A stretch of 25,577 nucleotides of DNA from Caldimicrobium thiodismutans (GTDB taxonomy: Bacteria > Desulfobacterota > Thermodesulfobacteria > Thermodesulfobacteriales > Thermodesulfobacteriaceae). Both the position numbers and the translations under genes were made by a program. Shown here piece after piece: positions 6,956 to 13,959 of the stretch. Below the pieces are notes generated by a model. It did no database searches. It was given only the letters and a program-made list of their open reading frames with translations, and was not told the origin of the DNA. The stretch lies in NCBI GenBank assembly GCA_002877875.1, contig PNIE01000028.1, positions 1 through 25,577 of the forward strand, read 5' to 3'. Each line of letters begins with the position of its first letter. The stretch's first letter is position 1.

Positions 6956-7573
6956 TTGGTCAAAGTAAAAATCTGCGGAATAACCAATAAAGAGGATATT
7001 GAATTCCTTGAAAAATTTTCTGTAAACTATCTTGGTTTTATTATGTATCCACCTTCCCCAAGATTTGTTGGAGATCGCCTAGGGGAATTACTTGGGTTTG
7101 TTAAGAAGGCTTTGAAGGTTGCTGTATTGGTAAATCCTACCTTTGAAGAGGTTAAAAAGGTTCTTGACTTAGGGGTGGATTTAATACAACTTCATGGGAA
7201 TGAAACACCCGATTTTGGCAAAAGAATAGGTTTTGAAAGGATAATTAAAGCTTTCAGAGTAAGGGATAAAATAAATTTTCAAGAACTTGAGGCCTGGAAA
7301 GAGGCAAAGGCTCTTCTTCTTGACACTTATCTTGAGGGAGTTTTTGGGGGAACTGGAAAGGCCTTTAACTGGGAGCTTGCAAGAGAAGCTGTAAAAAAAG
7401 GTTTTAAAATTTTTCTTGCAGGAGGCCTTAAACCAGAGAATATTTTAGAGGCTATAGAAATTGTCAAACCCTATGGAATTGATCTCTCCTCAGGAGTAGA
7501 AGAATACCCAGGAAAAAAGGATCATAGAAAAATAGAAGAACTCTTTGAAAGATTAAGCAAATTGAAGGACTAA
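6956..7573 (+). CDS. trpF: Phosphoribosylanthranilate isomerase
   Basis: Third step of tryptophan synthesis from chorismate-derived anthranilate: opens phosphoribosylanthranilate to the 1-deoxyribulose form (Amadori reaction). 205 residues, a TIM barrel. Visible: VKICGITN with the general-base Cys7, LIQLHG, LLLDTYL with the general-acid Asp123, GVFGGTGKAFNW (about 128-139), and the phosphate-binding LAGGL and SSGVE loops. The start is TTG at 6956, five bases after the preceding stop and with no ribosome site of its own, so translation is probably coupled. No other trp gene is near. A strong terminator follows. Confidence 0.93.
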   Translation: MVKVKICGITNKEDIEFLEKFSVNYLGFIMYPPSPRFVGDRLGELLGFVKKALKVAVLVNPTFEEVKKVLDLGVDLIQLHGNETPDFGKRIGFERIIKAFRVRDKINFQELEAWKEAKALLLDTYLEGVFGGTGKAFNWELAREAVKKGFKIFLAGGLKPENILEAIEIVKPYGIDLSSGVEEYPGKKDHRKIEELFERLSKLKD

Positions 7574-7595
7574 GGGGGAACCTACCCCCCTTTTT
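7572..7595 (+). terminator. Rho-independent terminator of the ribE-trpF operon
   Basis: AAGGGGG (7572-7578), 7-nt loop, CCCCCTT (7586-7592), continuing into a T run to 7595. The stem starts at the trpF stop codon. It also lies just past the 3' end of the leftward FmdB gene, where its T run is poor for that direction. Confidence 0.85.
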
Positions 7596-7606
7596 CTTAA
7601 TTAGGC

Positions 7607-7813
7607 TCAACCAAAGCCAAAACCGCTTCCACCACAGGACCCACTCCCAAATCCAAAGCCTCTACCCCAAGAAGTTGCAAAAGTTGAATATTCCTTTGTA
7701 ACTCTTTTGGAATTACAATAAGGACATCTAACCTCCTTTTCATCTTCCTTGGTGAAACATAGGATTTCAAAAATCTTTCCACAATCCTCACACCTAAATT
7801 CATAAATTGGCAT
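7607..7813 (-). CDS. FmdB-family zinc-ribbon protein
   Basis: 68 residues starting with MPIYEFRCEDCGKIFE, the FmdB signature. One C-x2-C pair is at 8 and 11 and the second at 30 and 33 (CPYC), together a small zinc ribbon. A glycine/phenylalanine-rich tail with one cysteine follows (GRGFGFGSGSCGG). The ATG at 7813 is chosen over an upstream one at 7831, because family members start with MPIYE and a GGGGGTGG ribosome site lies just ahead of it. The founder was described as a regulator of formamidase genes, but the general role of these proteins is unclear. A Fur-box-like site lies 36 bp upstream. Confidence 0.85.
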   Translation of the reverse strand: MPIYEFRCEDCGKIFEILCFTKEDEKEVRCPYCNSKRVTKEYSTFATSWGRGFGFGSGSCGGSGFGFG

Positions 7814-7848
7814 AATGTCCACCCCCTTCAAATTTTATATTTGTTTAT

Positions 7849-7867
7849 AACAATGATAATAATTGTT
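7849..7867. promoter_or_regulatory. Fur-box-like site upstream of the FmdB gene
   Basis: AACAATGATAATAATTGTT, a dyad (AACAAT / ATTGTT) that agrees with the classical Fur consensus GATAATGATAATCATTATC at 14 of 19 positions. Possible leftward -10 boxes (TATAAA) lie between it and the gene. This suggests iron-responsive control of the zinc-ribbon gene. Confidence 0.45.
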
Positions 7868-8237
7868 TTGCATCTTTCAAGGTATTGAATTGCCTTCTTA
7901 GAACTCTCTTCGCCATAAGTTACTTAAACTTAAATTCTGCCATAAACATATGACCTTTTTGCAAGGGCTTATCTACTTGAAGAATCAAAAACAGCTCAAA
8001 GACTCTCTTTTAATAACGATCCTCTTAGAAGATAAGAATAAACTCTAAGTTTTAAGGTTATGAAATATCATAACCAATATGAAATTGAGTTTATTTTTCT
8101 TCCCAATTTAAACCAAGGGTTTCCAAAAAAGAGGTAGAGAGGATAGGATAAAAAGTTAGGGATAATTAAAGTATTTGAAGGAAAGGGGATATTTAAAAAT
8201 CTATCTAGTCTCAGGAGGTATGGATGCATACAGCCTC
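7868..8237. other. Noncoding stretch without a gene
   Basis: No reading frame of useful length on either strand. It contains the palindrome TAAGTTACTTA (7916-7926), an inverted pair CTTATCT (7968-7974) / AGATAAG (8030-8036), and a long imperfect hairpin (8037-8095). AT-rich throughout. It may hold an unannotated structured RNA or a decayed mobile element. Confidence 0.5.
8037..8095. repeat. Long imperfect hairpin
   Basis: Outer arms AATAAACTC (8037-8045) and GAGTTTATT (8087-8095) pair perfectly. The core GGTTATGA (8056-8063), loop AATA, TCATAACC (8068-8075) is a perfect 8-bp palindrome at the same centre. The sequence between outer and inner arms pairs in part. The core dyad alone resembles a CRP/FNR-type operator (TTATGA-N4-TCATAA). 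Confidence 0.5.
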
Positions 8238-8265
8238 TTGACAAAGGAAAAGTTGAGGTTATATT
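8238..8265 (+). promoter_or_regulatory. Promoter of tRNA-Leu(GAG)
   Basis: TTGACA (8238-8243), 16-bp spacer, TATATT (8260-8265), 12 bp before the tRNA. Perfect -35 box. Confidence 0.6.
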
Positions 8266-8277
8266 TATATTGATTTT

Positions 8278-8361
8278 GCCGAGGTGGCGGAATTGGTAGA
8301 CGCGCTGGCTTGAGGGGCTAGTGGGTTTTGGCCCGTGCGGGTTCGAGTCCCGCCCTCGGCA
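8278..8361 (+). tRNA. tRNA-Leu(GAG)
   Basis: 84 nt with the long variable arm of a class II tRNA. Acceptor stem GCCGAGG (8278-8284) pairs with CCTCGGC (8354-8360), discriminator A at 8361. The anticodon stem CTGGC/GCTAG encloses the loop TTGAGGG, giving anticodon GAG (leucine codons CUC/CUU). T arm GCGGG-TTCGAGT-CCCGC. CCA is not encoded. It ends 3 bp before the 3' end of the leftward permease gene. Confidence 0.95.
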
Positions 8362-8364
8362 CTC

Positions 8365-9183
8365 TTACTTCCTCTTTGGATTCACAATTTCTTGAATCCT
8401 CTCACCAAGTAGAATAAAGGCAAGTACGGTCAATAAAATAGCAAGCCCAGGAAAAAAAGATAGCCACCAGGCAACTTCAAGGGTTTCCTTTCCTTCAATA
8501 AGCATATTCCCCCAGGAGGGAATAGGGGGCTGAACTCCTATTCCTAAAAAAGAAAGGGCTGATTCAATAAGAATAGCATTTCCCATCCCAAGAGAGGCAG
8601 AGACAAGGACTGGTGGTAAGGCATTAGGAAGAAGATGTCTAAAAATAATTCTCATAGAAGAAGCTCCATATATTTTAGCAGCAAGAACAAATTCCCTCTC
8701 CTTTAAAGATAGAATTTCAGCTCTTACAAGTCTTGCAATTCCCATCCAAGAAGTAAGCCCAATAATTATCATTATATTGAGAATTGATGGCTCAAGATAG
8801 GCAATAACAGCTAAGATGAGAAAGATAGTGGGAAAGCAAAGCATAATATCAATAAATCTGGAAATAATTTGATCAATAATTCCTCCAAAATACCCTGCTA
8901 TAGCCCCTAAGAATACTCCAATTAACAAGGATAGCCCTACGGCAACAAGGCTTACTTCAAGGGAGATACGGGCTCCATAAATCATTCTACTCAAAACATC
9001 TCTTCCAAGAAGATCAGTTCCAAGAGGGTGTTTGAGACTGGGAGGTTGAAGGATTTCGTCCACTCTTATTTCCAAGGGATCGTAAGGGGAGATATAAGGC
9101 CCAAAAAGGGCAGTTCCAATAAGAGTAAGAACTATCAAAAGAGCAAAACATCCGCTCTTTCCTTGGCAAATTTCTTTGAGCAT
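8365..9183 (-). CDS. Opp/Dpp-type ABC transporter permease (OppC/DppC-like)
   Basis: 272 residues, normal for the family. Inner-membrane subunit of a peptide or nickel type ABC importer. It has an N-terminal membrane segment (~11-30), the family's periplasmic stretch HPLGTDLLGRDVLSR (about 52-66), about five more membrane helices, and the EAA loop EFVLAAKIYGAS (164-175) that docks the ATPase. Last gene of the leftward operon, 3 bp after its partner permease. No ATPase or binding-protein gene is next to it, so the rest of the transporter must be encoded elsewhere. Substrate cannot be told from sequence. Confidence 0.9.
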   Translation of the reverse strand: MLKEICQGKSGCFALLIVLTLIGTALFGPYISPYDPLEIRVDEILQPPSLKHPLGTDLLGRDVLSRMIYGARISLEVSLVAVGLSLLIGVFLGAIAGYFGGIIDQIISRFIDIMLCFPTIFLILAVIAYLEPSILNIMIIIGLTSWMGIARLVRAEILSLKEREFVLAAKIYGASSMRIIFRHLLPNALPPVLVSASLGMGNAILIESALSFLGIGVQPPIPSWGNMLIEGKETLEVAWWLSFFPGLAILLTVLAFILLGERIQEIVNPKRK

Positions 9184-9186
9184 AAA

Positions 9187-10173
9187 TTATTTCTTTTCAC
9201 TAAGTCTTATTCTTGGATCAGCCAGGGCATATCCAATATCTGCTAGAAAGTTACCAAGAAGGGTTAAAAAAGAGACCAGCAAAAGATTGGCCATAATAAC
9301 AGGATAGTCCCTACTCATAACAGCTTGCCACATAAGCTGACCAAGCCCTGGAATTCCAAAAATGGTCTCAAAGATAACTGAACCTCCTATTAACCCAGGA
9401 AGAGAAAGCCCAAGTAGAGTAATCATAGGAAGTAGGGCATTTCTCATGGCATGTTTGTAGAGAATAACCCTTTCAGGAAGGCCTTTGGCTCTGGCATAGG
9501 TGATATAATCTGCCTTTAGGACTTCAAGCATAGAATTTCGAAGATATCTTGAAAAACCTGCTATTCCTCCAAAGGTTGCCACAAAAAGGGGGCAAAGGAG
9601 GTGCTTTGTCCAGTCAAGGATTTTTTCAAAAAGGCTCATTTTTTCATAACCTACGATAGAGTGAAGCCCAGAAATGGGAAGCCATTGAAGTTTAACTCCG
9701 AAAATTAACATAAGAAGAAGAGCCAGCCAAAAACTGGGCATAGCATAACCAAAAAAGGTTAGAAAGGTGAAAATCTGATCAAAACGGGTCCCTGATTTAA
9801 CCGCTGAAAGCACTCCCAGGGGAATACTTATAAGTAGGATAAGTATTAAAGCCAAAGTATTTATCAAAAGTGTTACAGGGAGCCGCTCTTTTATTTTATC
9901 CCATACAGGCCTCTGATCTAGACTAAAGGACCTTCCAAAATCAAGTTTTATGATACCTTTTAGCCAGTTAAGATACTGGAGGTGTAAGGGCTTATCAAGA
10001 CCATACATTTTGATTAACTTTTCTCGATATTCTGGCGTAATTTTGGGGTTAAACTCTGTAAGAGGAGTTAAAGGACCTCCTGGGGCAAGATGTAGAATCC
10101 CGAAACTGATTACTGTTACTCCCCAGAGAGTAACCAGAAGAATTAAAAAACGTTTAATTAGATAGGTGAGCAT
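9187..10173 (-). CDS. Opp/Dpp-type ABC transporter permease (OppB/DppB-like)
   Basis: 328 residues. Partner of the following permease in a heterodimeric membrane pore. N-terminal helix MLTYLIKRFLILLVTLWGV, then the typical HLAPGGPL segment (28-35), a periplasmic loop, about five membrane helices from residue ~100, and an EAA loop ADYITYARAKGL (221-232). The C-terminal part FETIFGIPGLGQL is characteristic. Its start lies inside the end of tsaB (20-bp overlap), so translation is probably coupled. Confidence 0.9.
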   Translation of the reverse strand: MLTYLIKRFLILLVTLWGVTVISFGILHLAPGGPLTPLTEFNPKITPEYREKLIKMYGLDKPLHLQYLNWLKGIIKLDFGRSFSLDQRPVWDKIKERLPVTLLINTLALILILLISIPLGVLSAVKSGTRFDQIFTFLTFFGYAMPSFWLALLLMLIFGVKLQWLPISGLHSIVGYEKMSLFEKILDWTKHLLCPLFVATFGGIAGFSRYLRNSMLEVLKADYITYARAKGLPERVILYKHAMRNALLPMITLLGLSLPGLIGGSVIFETIFGIPGLGQLMWQAVMSRDYPVIMANLLLVSFLTLLGNFLADIGYALADPRIRLSEKK

Positions 10174-10867
10174 TTTTTCTCTCGGCTTCTGAGGGCTTAA
10201 GATAAAGAGGCAATAGTTCTTCTCCTTTTATAGGCTTTATTACCCCTTTTTTCAATTTTAGCGAGGCCACATAGGAGAGCAAGCCTGCTCTTAAAAGGGG
10301 AGGAATCGCAGGTTTTATAAAATTCTCACCAAAGAGCTTTAGAAATTCTTCTTCCCATTTTTCAAGGGTTTCACTCACAAAAAGAGTTGGGCCTGAGACG
10401 ATTTCCTTTAGTTCTTTAAAAGGAATAAGACTTGGAGAAAGTAAAGACTCAAAATGATCACCCTTCCATTGATAAAGAGCAATGAAAAGCTCCTTGGAAT
10501 AGGCATCCACTATAGAGAGAATTGGATAAGGAGAGCCTGGATAATTCCAGGCAAGGATTTCAAGGCTTGAAATAGGTAGAAAGGAGGGGTTTCGAATAAG
10601 ATCCAAGGCCTTTACCACGGAAAGACCAATTCTAAGCCCAGTAAAACTCCCTGGCCCTATATCAACTGCGATATAATCAAGCTCTGAAAGAAATTCTTTA
10701 AAATTCTCTTTTAAAAAAGTGAGTCCTTTAAAGATTCCTTGAGAATAGGATTCCTTTGCACGAAAATTTATTTCCCAGAGAAGCCCCTCTTTATAAAGGG
10801 CAAGACCTCCTGTTTTTCCCGAGGTAGAAATAGAGAAAATAAGGGGGGACTCTAATGAAGCTTCCAT
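10154..10867 (-). CDS. tsaB: tRNA t6A37 synthesis protein TsaB
   Basis: 237 residues. TsaB pairs with TsaD and TsaE to transfer threonylcarbamoyl to adenosine 37 of tRNAs reading ANN codons; it acts as a scaffold for TsaD. Signs: N-terminal FSISTSGKTGGLALY (the nucleotide-binding-like first strands), and the family signature DIGPGSFTGLRIGLSVVKAL (69-88), which I can read exactly. ATG 10867 overlaps the end of rseP by 16 bp, and its own end overlaps the permease gene by 20 bp, so it is in the middle of a tight operon. tsaD and tsaE are not in the window. Confidence 0.92.
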   Translation of the reverse strand: MEASLESPLIFSISTSGKTGGLALYKEGLLWEINFRAKESYSQGIFKGLTFLKENFKEFLSELDYIAVDIGPGSFTGLRIGLSVVKALDLIRNPSFLPISSLEILAWNYPGSPYPILSIVDAYSKELFIALYQWKGDHFESLLSPSLIPFKELKEIVSGPTLFVSETLEKWEEEFLKLFGENFIKPAIPPLLRAGLLSYVASLKLKKGVIKPIKGEELLPLYLKPSEAERKNAHLSN

Positions 10868-11934
10868 CCCGTAAGAAGACGAACAAGATCATTATAAAAA
10901 ACTGCTATAGAAAGGCCAATGATGATTATTAAACCAATTTTAAAGATTAGTTCCTGAGTTTTGAGAGAAAGGGGTTTTCTTCTTAAGGCTTCAATGATGA
11001 AGATGACAATATGTCCTCCATCAAGCATAGGAAGTGGCAGAAGATTTAACACCCCAAGATTTATGGAAAGAAGTGCCATAAACGATATAAAAGCAAAGAT
11101 TCCAAGTCTTGCTGAATCTCCAGCAAATTTCCCAATGGTAATAGGGCCTCCAAGAGTTGAAAAGGGTAGTTCTCCAGTAAGAAGTTTATAAATTGCAAGA
11201 AAGGTCAAGGTTATAAAATCATAAACTTTTTTGGCTGAAAGATAAATAGCTGTTAATGGGCCAACCTTTTCATGTACAAGCTCTGAGGTGGCTCTAATAC
11301 CTATGAAAGGAATTTGAGTTTTTTTACCAAAAATATTGGTACCATCCATATACATAGGAGTTATTTTAAAGGAAAGAATTTTTTCTCCACGCTTTACCTT
11401 TAGTTCAATTTCCTGAAGCTTTTCTTCCTTTCTCATCTCAAGAAGAAGATCCTCAAAGGATTTAATCTCTTTTCCATTGATTTCAAGGATTTTATCACCT
11501 TTAATAAGACCTGCCTTTTCTGCCGGACTATCTTTAAGGACTTCTCCTACAATGGGTGGAGTATAGGTTTTTCCTAAGAGAGAAAAAATTAAGAAAAAGG
11601 CTAGAAAGGCAAAGAAAAAATTAGCAAGGGGGCCAGCAACTACAATTAGGGTCTTTTGAAAGGGAGATTTAAAGGCAAAGGCTTTATTTGTTTCCGCAAC
11701 ACTTGGGAGGCTTTCAGGATGTTCTCCATAGAGTTTCACATATCCTCCCAATGGAATAAGAGAAATTCTGTACTCTGTCTCTCCTATCGTTAAACCAAAA
11801 AGCTTTGGACCAAATCCAAAGGAAAAGATTTCAACCTTTACCCCCATCTTTTTGGCTGCTAGAAAATGCCCCAATTCATGAATAAAAACAAGGACTCCAA
11901 TAACTACTAAGGTTGCAAGTAAAGTAATTATCAT
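10852..11934 (-). CDS. rseP: Site-2 intramembrane metalloprotease RseP
   Basis: 360 residues. Inner-membrane zinc protease that cuts anti-sigma factors and leftover signal peptides within the membrane. Zinc site HELGH (His19, Glu20, His23) in the first helix; the third ligand is Asp305 in the LDGG motif (304-307). Membrane segments near 1-23, 95-120, 280-300 and 330-350. One PDZ-like domain lies about 125-205 (GEVLKDSPAEKAGLIKGDKI), where E. coli RseP has two, so it is the shorter type seen in many bacteria. It overlaps dxr by 4 bp (ATGA), the common dxr-rseP pairing. Confidence 0.94.
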   Translation of the reverse strand: MIITLLATLVVIGVLVFIHELGHFLAAKKMGVKVEIFSFGFGPKLFGLTIGETEYRISLIPLGGYVKLYGEHPESLPSVAETNKAFAFKSPFQKTLIVVAGPLANFFFAFLAFFLIFSLLGKTYTPPIVGEVLKDSPAEKAGLIKGDKILEINGKEIKSFEDLLLEMRKEEKLQEIELKVKRGEKILSFKITPMYMDGTNIFGKKTQIPFIGIRATSELVHEKVGPLTAIYLSAKKVYDFITLTFLAIYKLLTGELPFSTLGGPITIGKFAGDSARLGIFAFISFMALLSINLGVLNLLPLPMLDGGHIVIFIIEALRRKPLSLKTQELIFKIGLIIIIGLSIAVFYNDLVRLLTGWKLH

Positions 11935-13094
11935 CTCTTTTCCCTCTCTATAATCTCCTCAGAAAAGCTTATAACTTGCTGATAAAGATAAAGATAATCT
12001 TCCAGCCTTTCTTTTGGCTTAAAGGTAAATCTAAACTCATTTAAAATTTTTTCAAGAAAATAGGGAATTTCTCTAAAGGAAATTCTTTTTTTTAAAAAGG
12101 CTTCAACTACTACCTCATCTGCAGCTTCAAGAATAAGGGGATAGGGAGAACCTTGAGAAGCTACTTCGTAAGCCAGACGAAGACAGGGGAATTTTTCAAA
12201 ATCAACCTCATAAAAGGTGAGCTCACGTACTTCCTTTAGGTTAAGTGGGCTATAGGGTAAGGGCCATCTTTCAGGATAACTTAAGGCATAAGCTATGGCA
12301 ATCTTCATATCAGGTCTACTTAGATGAGCAAAAAGGGATCCATCAACCATTTCGATAAGGCTGTGAACTATACTTTGCGGATGAACAAGAACTTCTATCC
12401 TCTGGGGAGGAAAGTCAAAAAGTTCAACTGCCTCAAGAACCTCAAAGCCCTTGTTCATAAGGGTAGCAGAGTCTATGGTAATTTTAGCCCCCATTTGCCA
12501 AGTGGGATGCTTTAAGGCAAGCTCAGGAGTGACCTTATCAAAATCTTTTAGATCCCATTTAAAAAAAGGGCCACCAGAGGCTGTTATGATTAACTTCTTA
12601 ATATATGATTTTTTTTCACACTTAAGAAGCTGAAAAAGGGCCGAATGTTCACTATCGACAGGGATAATTTCTCCCTTAAAGGCTTTTGCAATTTCTTTTA
12701 AAAGAGAGCCTGCGGCAATGATACACTCTTTATTAGCCAGAGCTACCCTTTTTCCCTTTTTTAAGGCATAGTAAGTGGGGATGAGGGCCTTTAAGCCTGA
12801 GATGCCAACTAAAAAGAGATCAGCCTCCTCAAGTTCAGAAAGCCACTTTAATCCTTCATCACCGGAAAGTACATAAGCCTCGTAGGAAAGAGATTGCTTA
12901 AGCTTTTCTGCTTGCTCTTTGTCCTCTAAAATAAGATAAGGAACCTTGAAGGCCTCTGCTTGTTCCTTTAAAAGTGTGACATTTTTTTTGGCTGAAAGCC
13001 CAATTATTCTAAATTTCTCAGGAAACTGAGAGACAACCTCTATAGCTGATCTTCCTATGGACCCCGTTGAACCAAAAATAACAAGGTTTTGCAT
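11931..13094 (-). CDS. dxr: 1-deoxy-D-xylulose 5-phosphate reductoisomerase
   Basis: Second step of the MEP (non-mevalonate) isoprenoid pathway: rearranges and reduces DXP to MEP with NADPH and a divalent metal. 387 residues. NADPH loop GSTGSIG (8-14), LANKE (119-123), metal ligands Asp147 and Glu149 in VDSEHSA, and Glu218 in NKGFE. The flexible active-site loop contains HPTWQMG (196-202). Normal length and all key residues are present. Its start directly abuts the secG stop. Confidence 0.96.
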   Translation of the reverse strand: MQNLVIFGSTGSIGRSAIEVVSQFPEKFRIIGLSAKKNVTLLKEQAEAFKVPYLILEDKEQAEKLKQSLSYEAYVLSGDEGLKWLSELEEADLFLVGISGLKALIPTYYALKKGKRVALANKECIIAAGSLLKEIAKAFKGEIIPVDSEHSALFQLLKCEKKSYIKKLIITASGGPFFKWDLKDFDKVTPELALKHPTWQMGAKITIDSATLMNKGFEVLEAVELFDFPPQRIEVLVHPQSIVHSLIEMVDGSLFAHLSRPDMKIAIAYALSYPERWPLPYSPLNLKEVRELTFYEVDFEKFPCLRLAYEVASQGSPYPLILEAADEVVVEAFLKKRISFREIPYFLEKILNEFRFTFKPKERLEDYLYLYQQVISFSEEIIEREKR

Positions 13095-13439
13095 TTACTT
13101 ACTTATGGGTGGAGGTGAAGGAATCTCCTTAGGAGGTAAGGGAAGAGGTAAGGTCTGAGGAGCAGTTTTTGAATTAGTAGCTTTGGGAAGATTTTCTGGT
13201 AGGGCAATTTTGTGTTTATTGGTAATTATCTTGGAGAGAAAAATGGAATTTAGAAAGAAAAGAATAACAAGGACCATAGTTACCTTGTTTAAAAAACTTG
13301 TAGGCCCTGCCCCACCAAAAATAGCTTCAGCTCCTCTAAATACAGCTCCATATTCTGAACCCTTAGTAACATTAACAAGTACAATAAGGACAATCAAAAG
13401 GGCAAGAATTATTTGAAAAACTATAAGTAGAGTCTCCAT
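13095..13439 (-). CDS. secG: Preprotein translocase subunit SecG
   Basis: 114 residues from ATG 13439, chosen because METLLIVFQIILALLIV is the family's usual start and a GAGGG ribosome site lies 3-5 bp ahead. A longer frame upstream lacks homology. SecG binds SecYE and helps protein export. Two membrane helices (about 3-23 and 51-70) flank the loop with NVTKGSEYGAVFRG and FGGAGPTSFLNK, both typical. The C-terminal 35 residues are proline-rich (LPLPLPPKEIPSPPPISK) and probably unstructured. First gene of the leftward operon ending at oppC. Confidence 0.9.
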   Translation of the reverse strand: METLLIVFQIILALLIVLIVLVNVTKGSEYGAVFRGAEAIFGGAGPTSFLNKVTMVLVILFFLNSIFLSKIITNKHKIALPENLPKATNSKTAPQTLPLPLPPKEIPSPPPISK

Positions 13440-13465
13440 TTTTCCCTCATCTTTAAGTTTTTTAA

Positions 13466-13493
13466 ATTTTAGCCCCTTTTTTTGAATTTGCAA
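13466..13493 (-). promoter_or_regulatory. Promoter of the secG-dxr-rseP-tsaB-opp operon
   Basis: On the minus strand: TTGCAA (13488-13493), 16-bp spacer, TAAAAT (13466-13471), about 27 bp before the secG start. Confidence 0.5.
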
Positions 13494-13530
13494 TTTGGGA
13501 AGGAAAGGAGAGAAAAATTTAAATTCCCTC

Positions 13531-13558
13531 TTGACTTTGCGGAAAAATTTTATAAAAA
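13531..13558 (+). promoter_or_regulatory. Promoter just upstream of yjbQ
   Basis: TTGACT (13531-13536) followed by an AT-rich -10 region around TATAAAAATA (13551-13560). The exact -10 hexamer is unclear (TAAAAA gives a 16-bp spacer). The ATG at 13569 is within about 12 nt, so the mRNA would have almost no leader. Confidence 0.4.
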
Positions 13559-13568
13559 TAATAATTTC

Positions 13569-13955
13569 ATGGAGGTCATTACCATTAGAAGCACAAGAAA
13601 GACGGAGCTTATTGATATTACTTCTGAAATTGAAAAGGTTCTTCCCAATAAGGATGGTATTTGCATTCTCTTTAATCCTCACACCACAGCAGGTCTTATT
13701 GTCAATGAAGGAGCCGATCCTTCAGTGAAGGAAGATATACTTGCCATATTTTCACACCTTGCTCCTGATAAATATCCCTATCGACATCTTGAGGGAAATT
13801 CTCCAGGACATATCAAATCAAGCCTAACAGGTCCTACTTTAGTTCTTCTTGTGGAAAAAGGGAAACTTGTCCTTGGAACCTGGCAGAGAGTTTTTTTTGC
13901 TGAGTATGACGGTCCAAGAACAAGAAAAGTCTTTGTCAAATTTTTGGAGGGATAA
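13569..13955 (+). CDS. yjbQ: YjbQ-family protein (UPF0047, secondary thiamine-phosphate synthase type)
   Basis: 128 residues. The family forms trimers with a conserved acidic/histidine cleft; some members have weak thiamine-phosphate synthase activity, and the true role is open. Conserved parts: NPHTTAGLIVNEGADP (36-51) with His38 and Glu47, the HLEGNSPGHIKSSLTGP run (73-89) with His73 and His81, and LGTWQRVFFAEYDGPRTR (102-119). ATG 13569 is chosen because homology starts there; an upstream ATG (13482) would include the promoter region. There is no Shine-Dalgarno site. It is followed after 4 bp by the TPR lipoprotein gene. Confidence 0.92.
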   Translation: MEVITIRSTRKTELIDITSEIEKVLPNKDGICILFNPHTTAGLIVNEGADPSVKEDILAIFSHLAPDKYPYRHLEGNSPGHIKSSLTGPTLVLLVEKGKLVLGTWQRVFFAEYDGPRTRKVFVKFLEG

Positions 13956-13959
13956 ATTT

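Noticed and set aside
7607..7803. Alternative minus-strand frame over the FmdB gene
   Set aside because: The competing frame has no recognisable motif, while the called frame has paired CxxC motifs and MPIYE start.
13482..13568. Longer N-terminus for YjbQ
   Set aside because: The extra 29 residues cover the promoter-like TTGACT region and have no family similarity.
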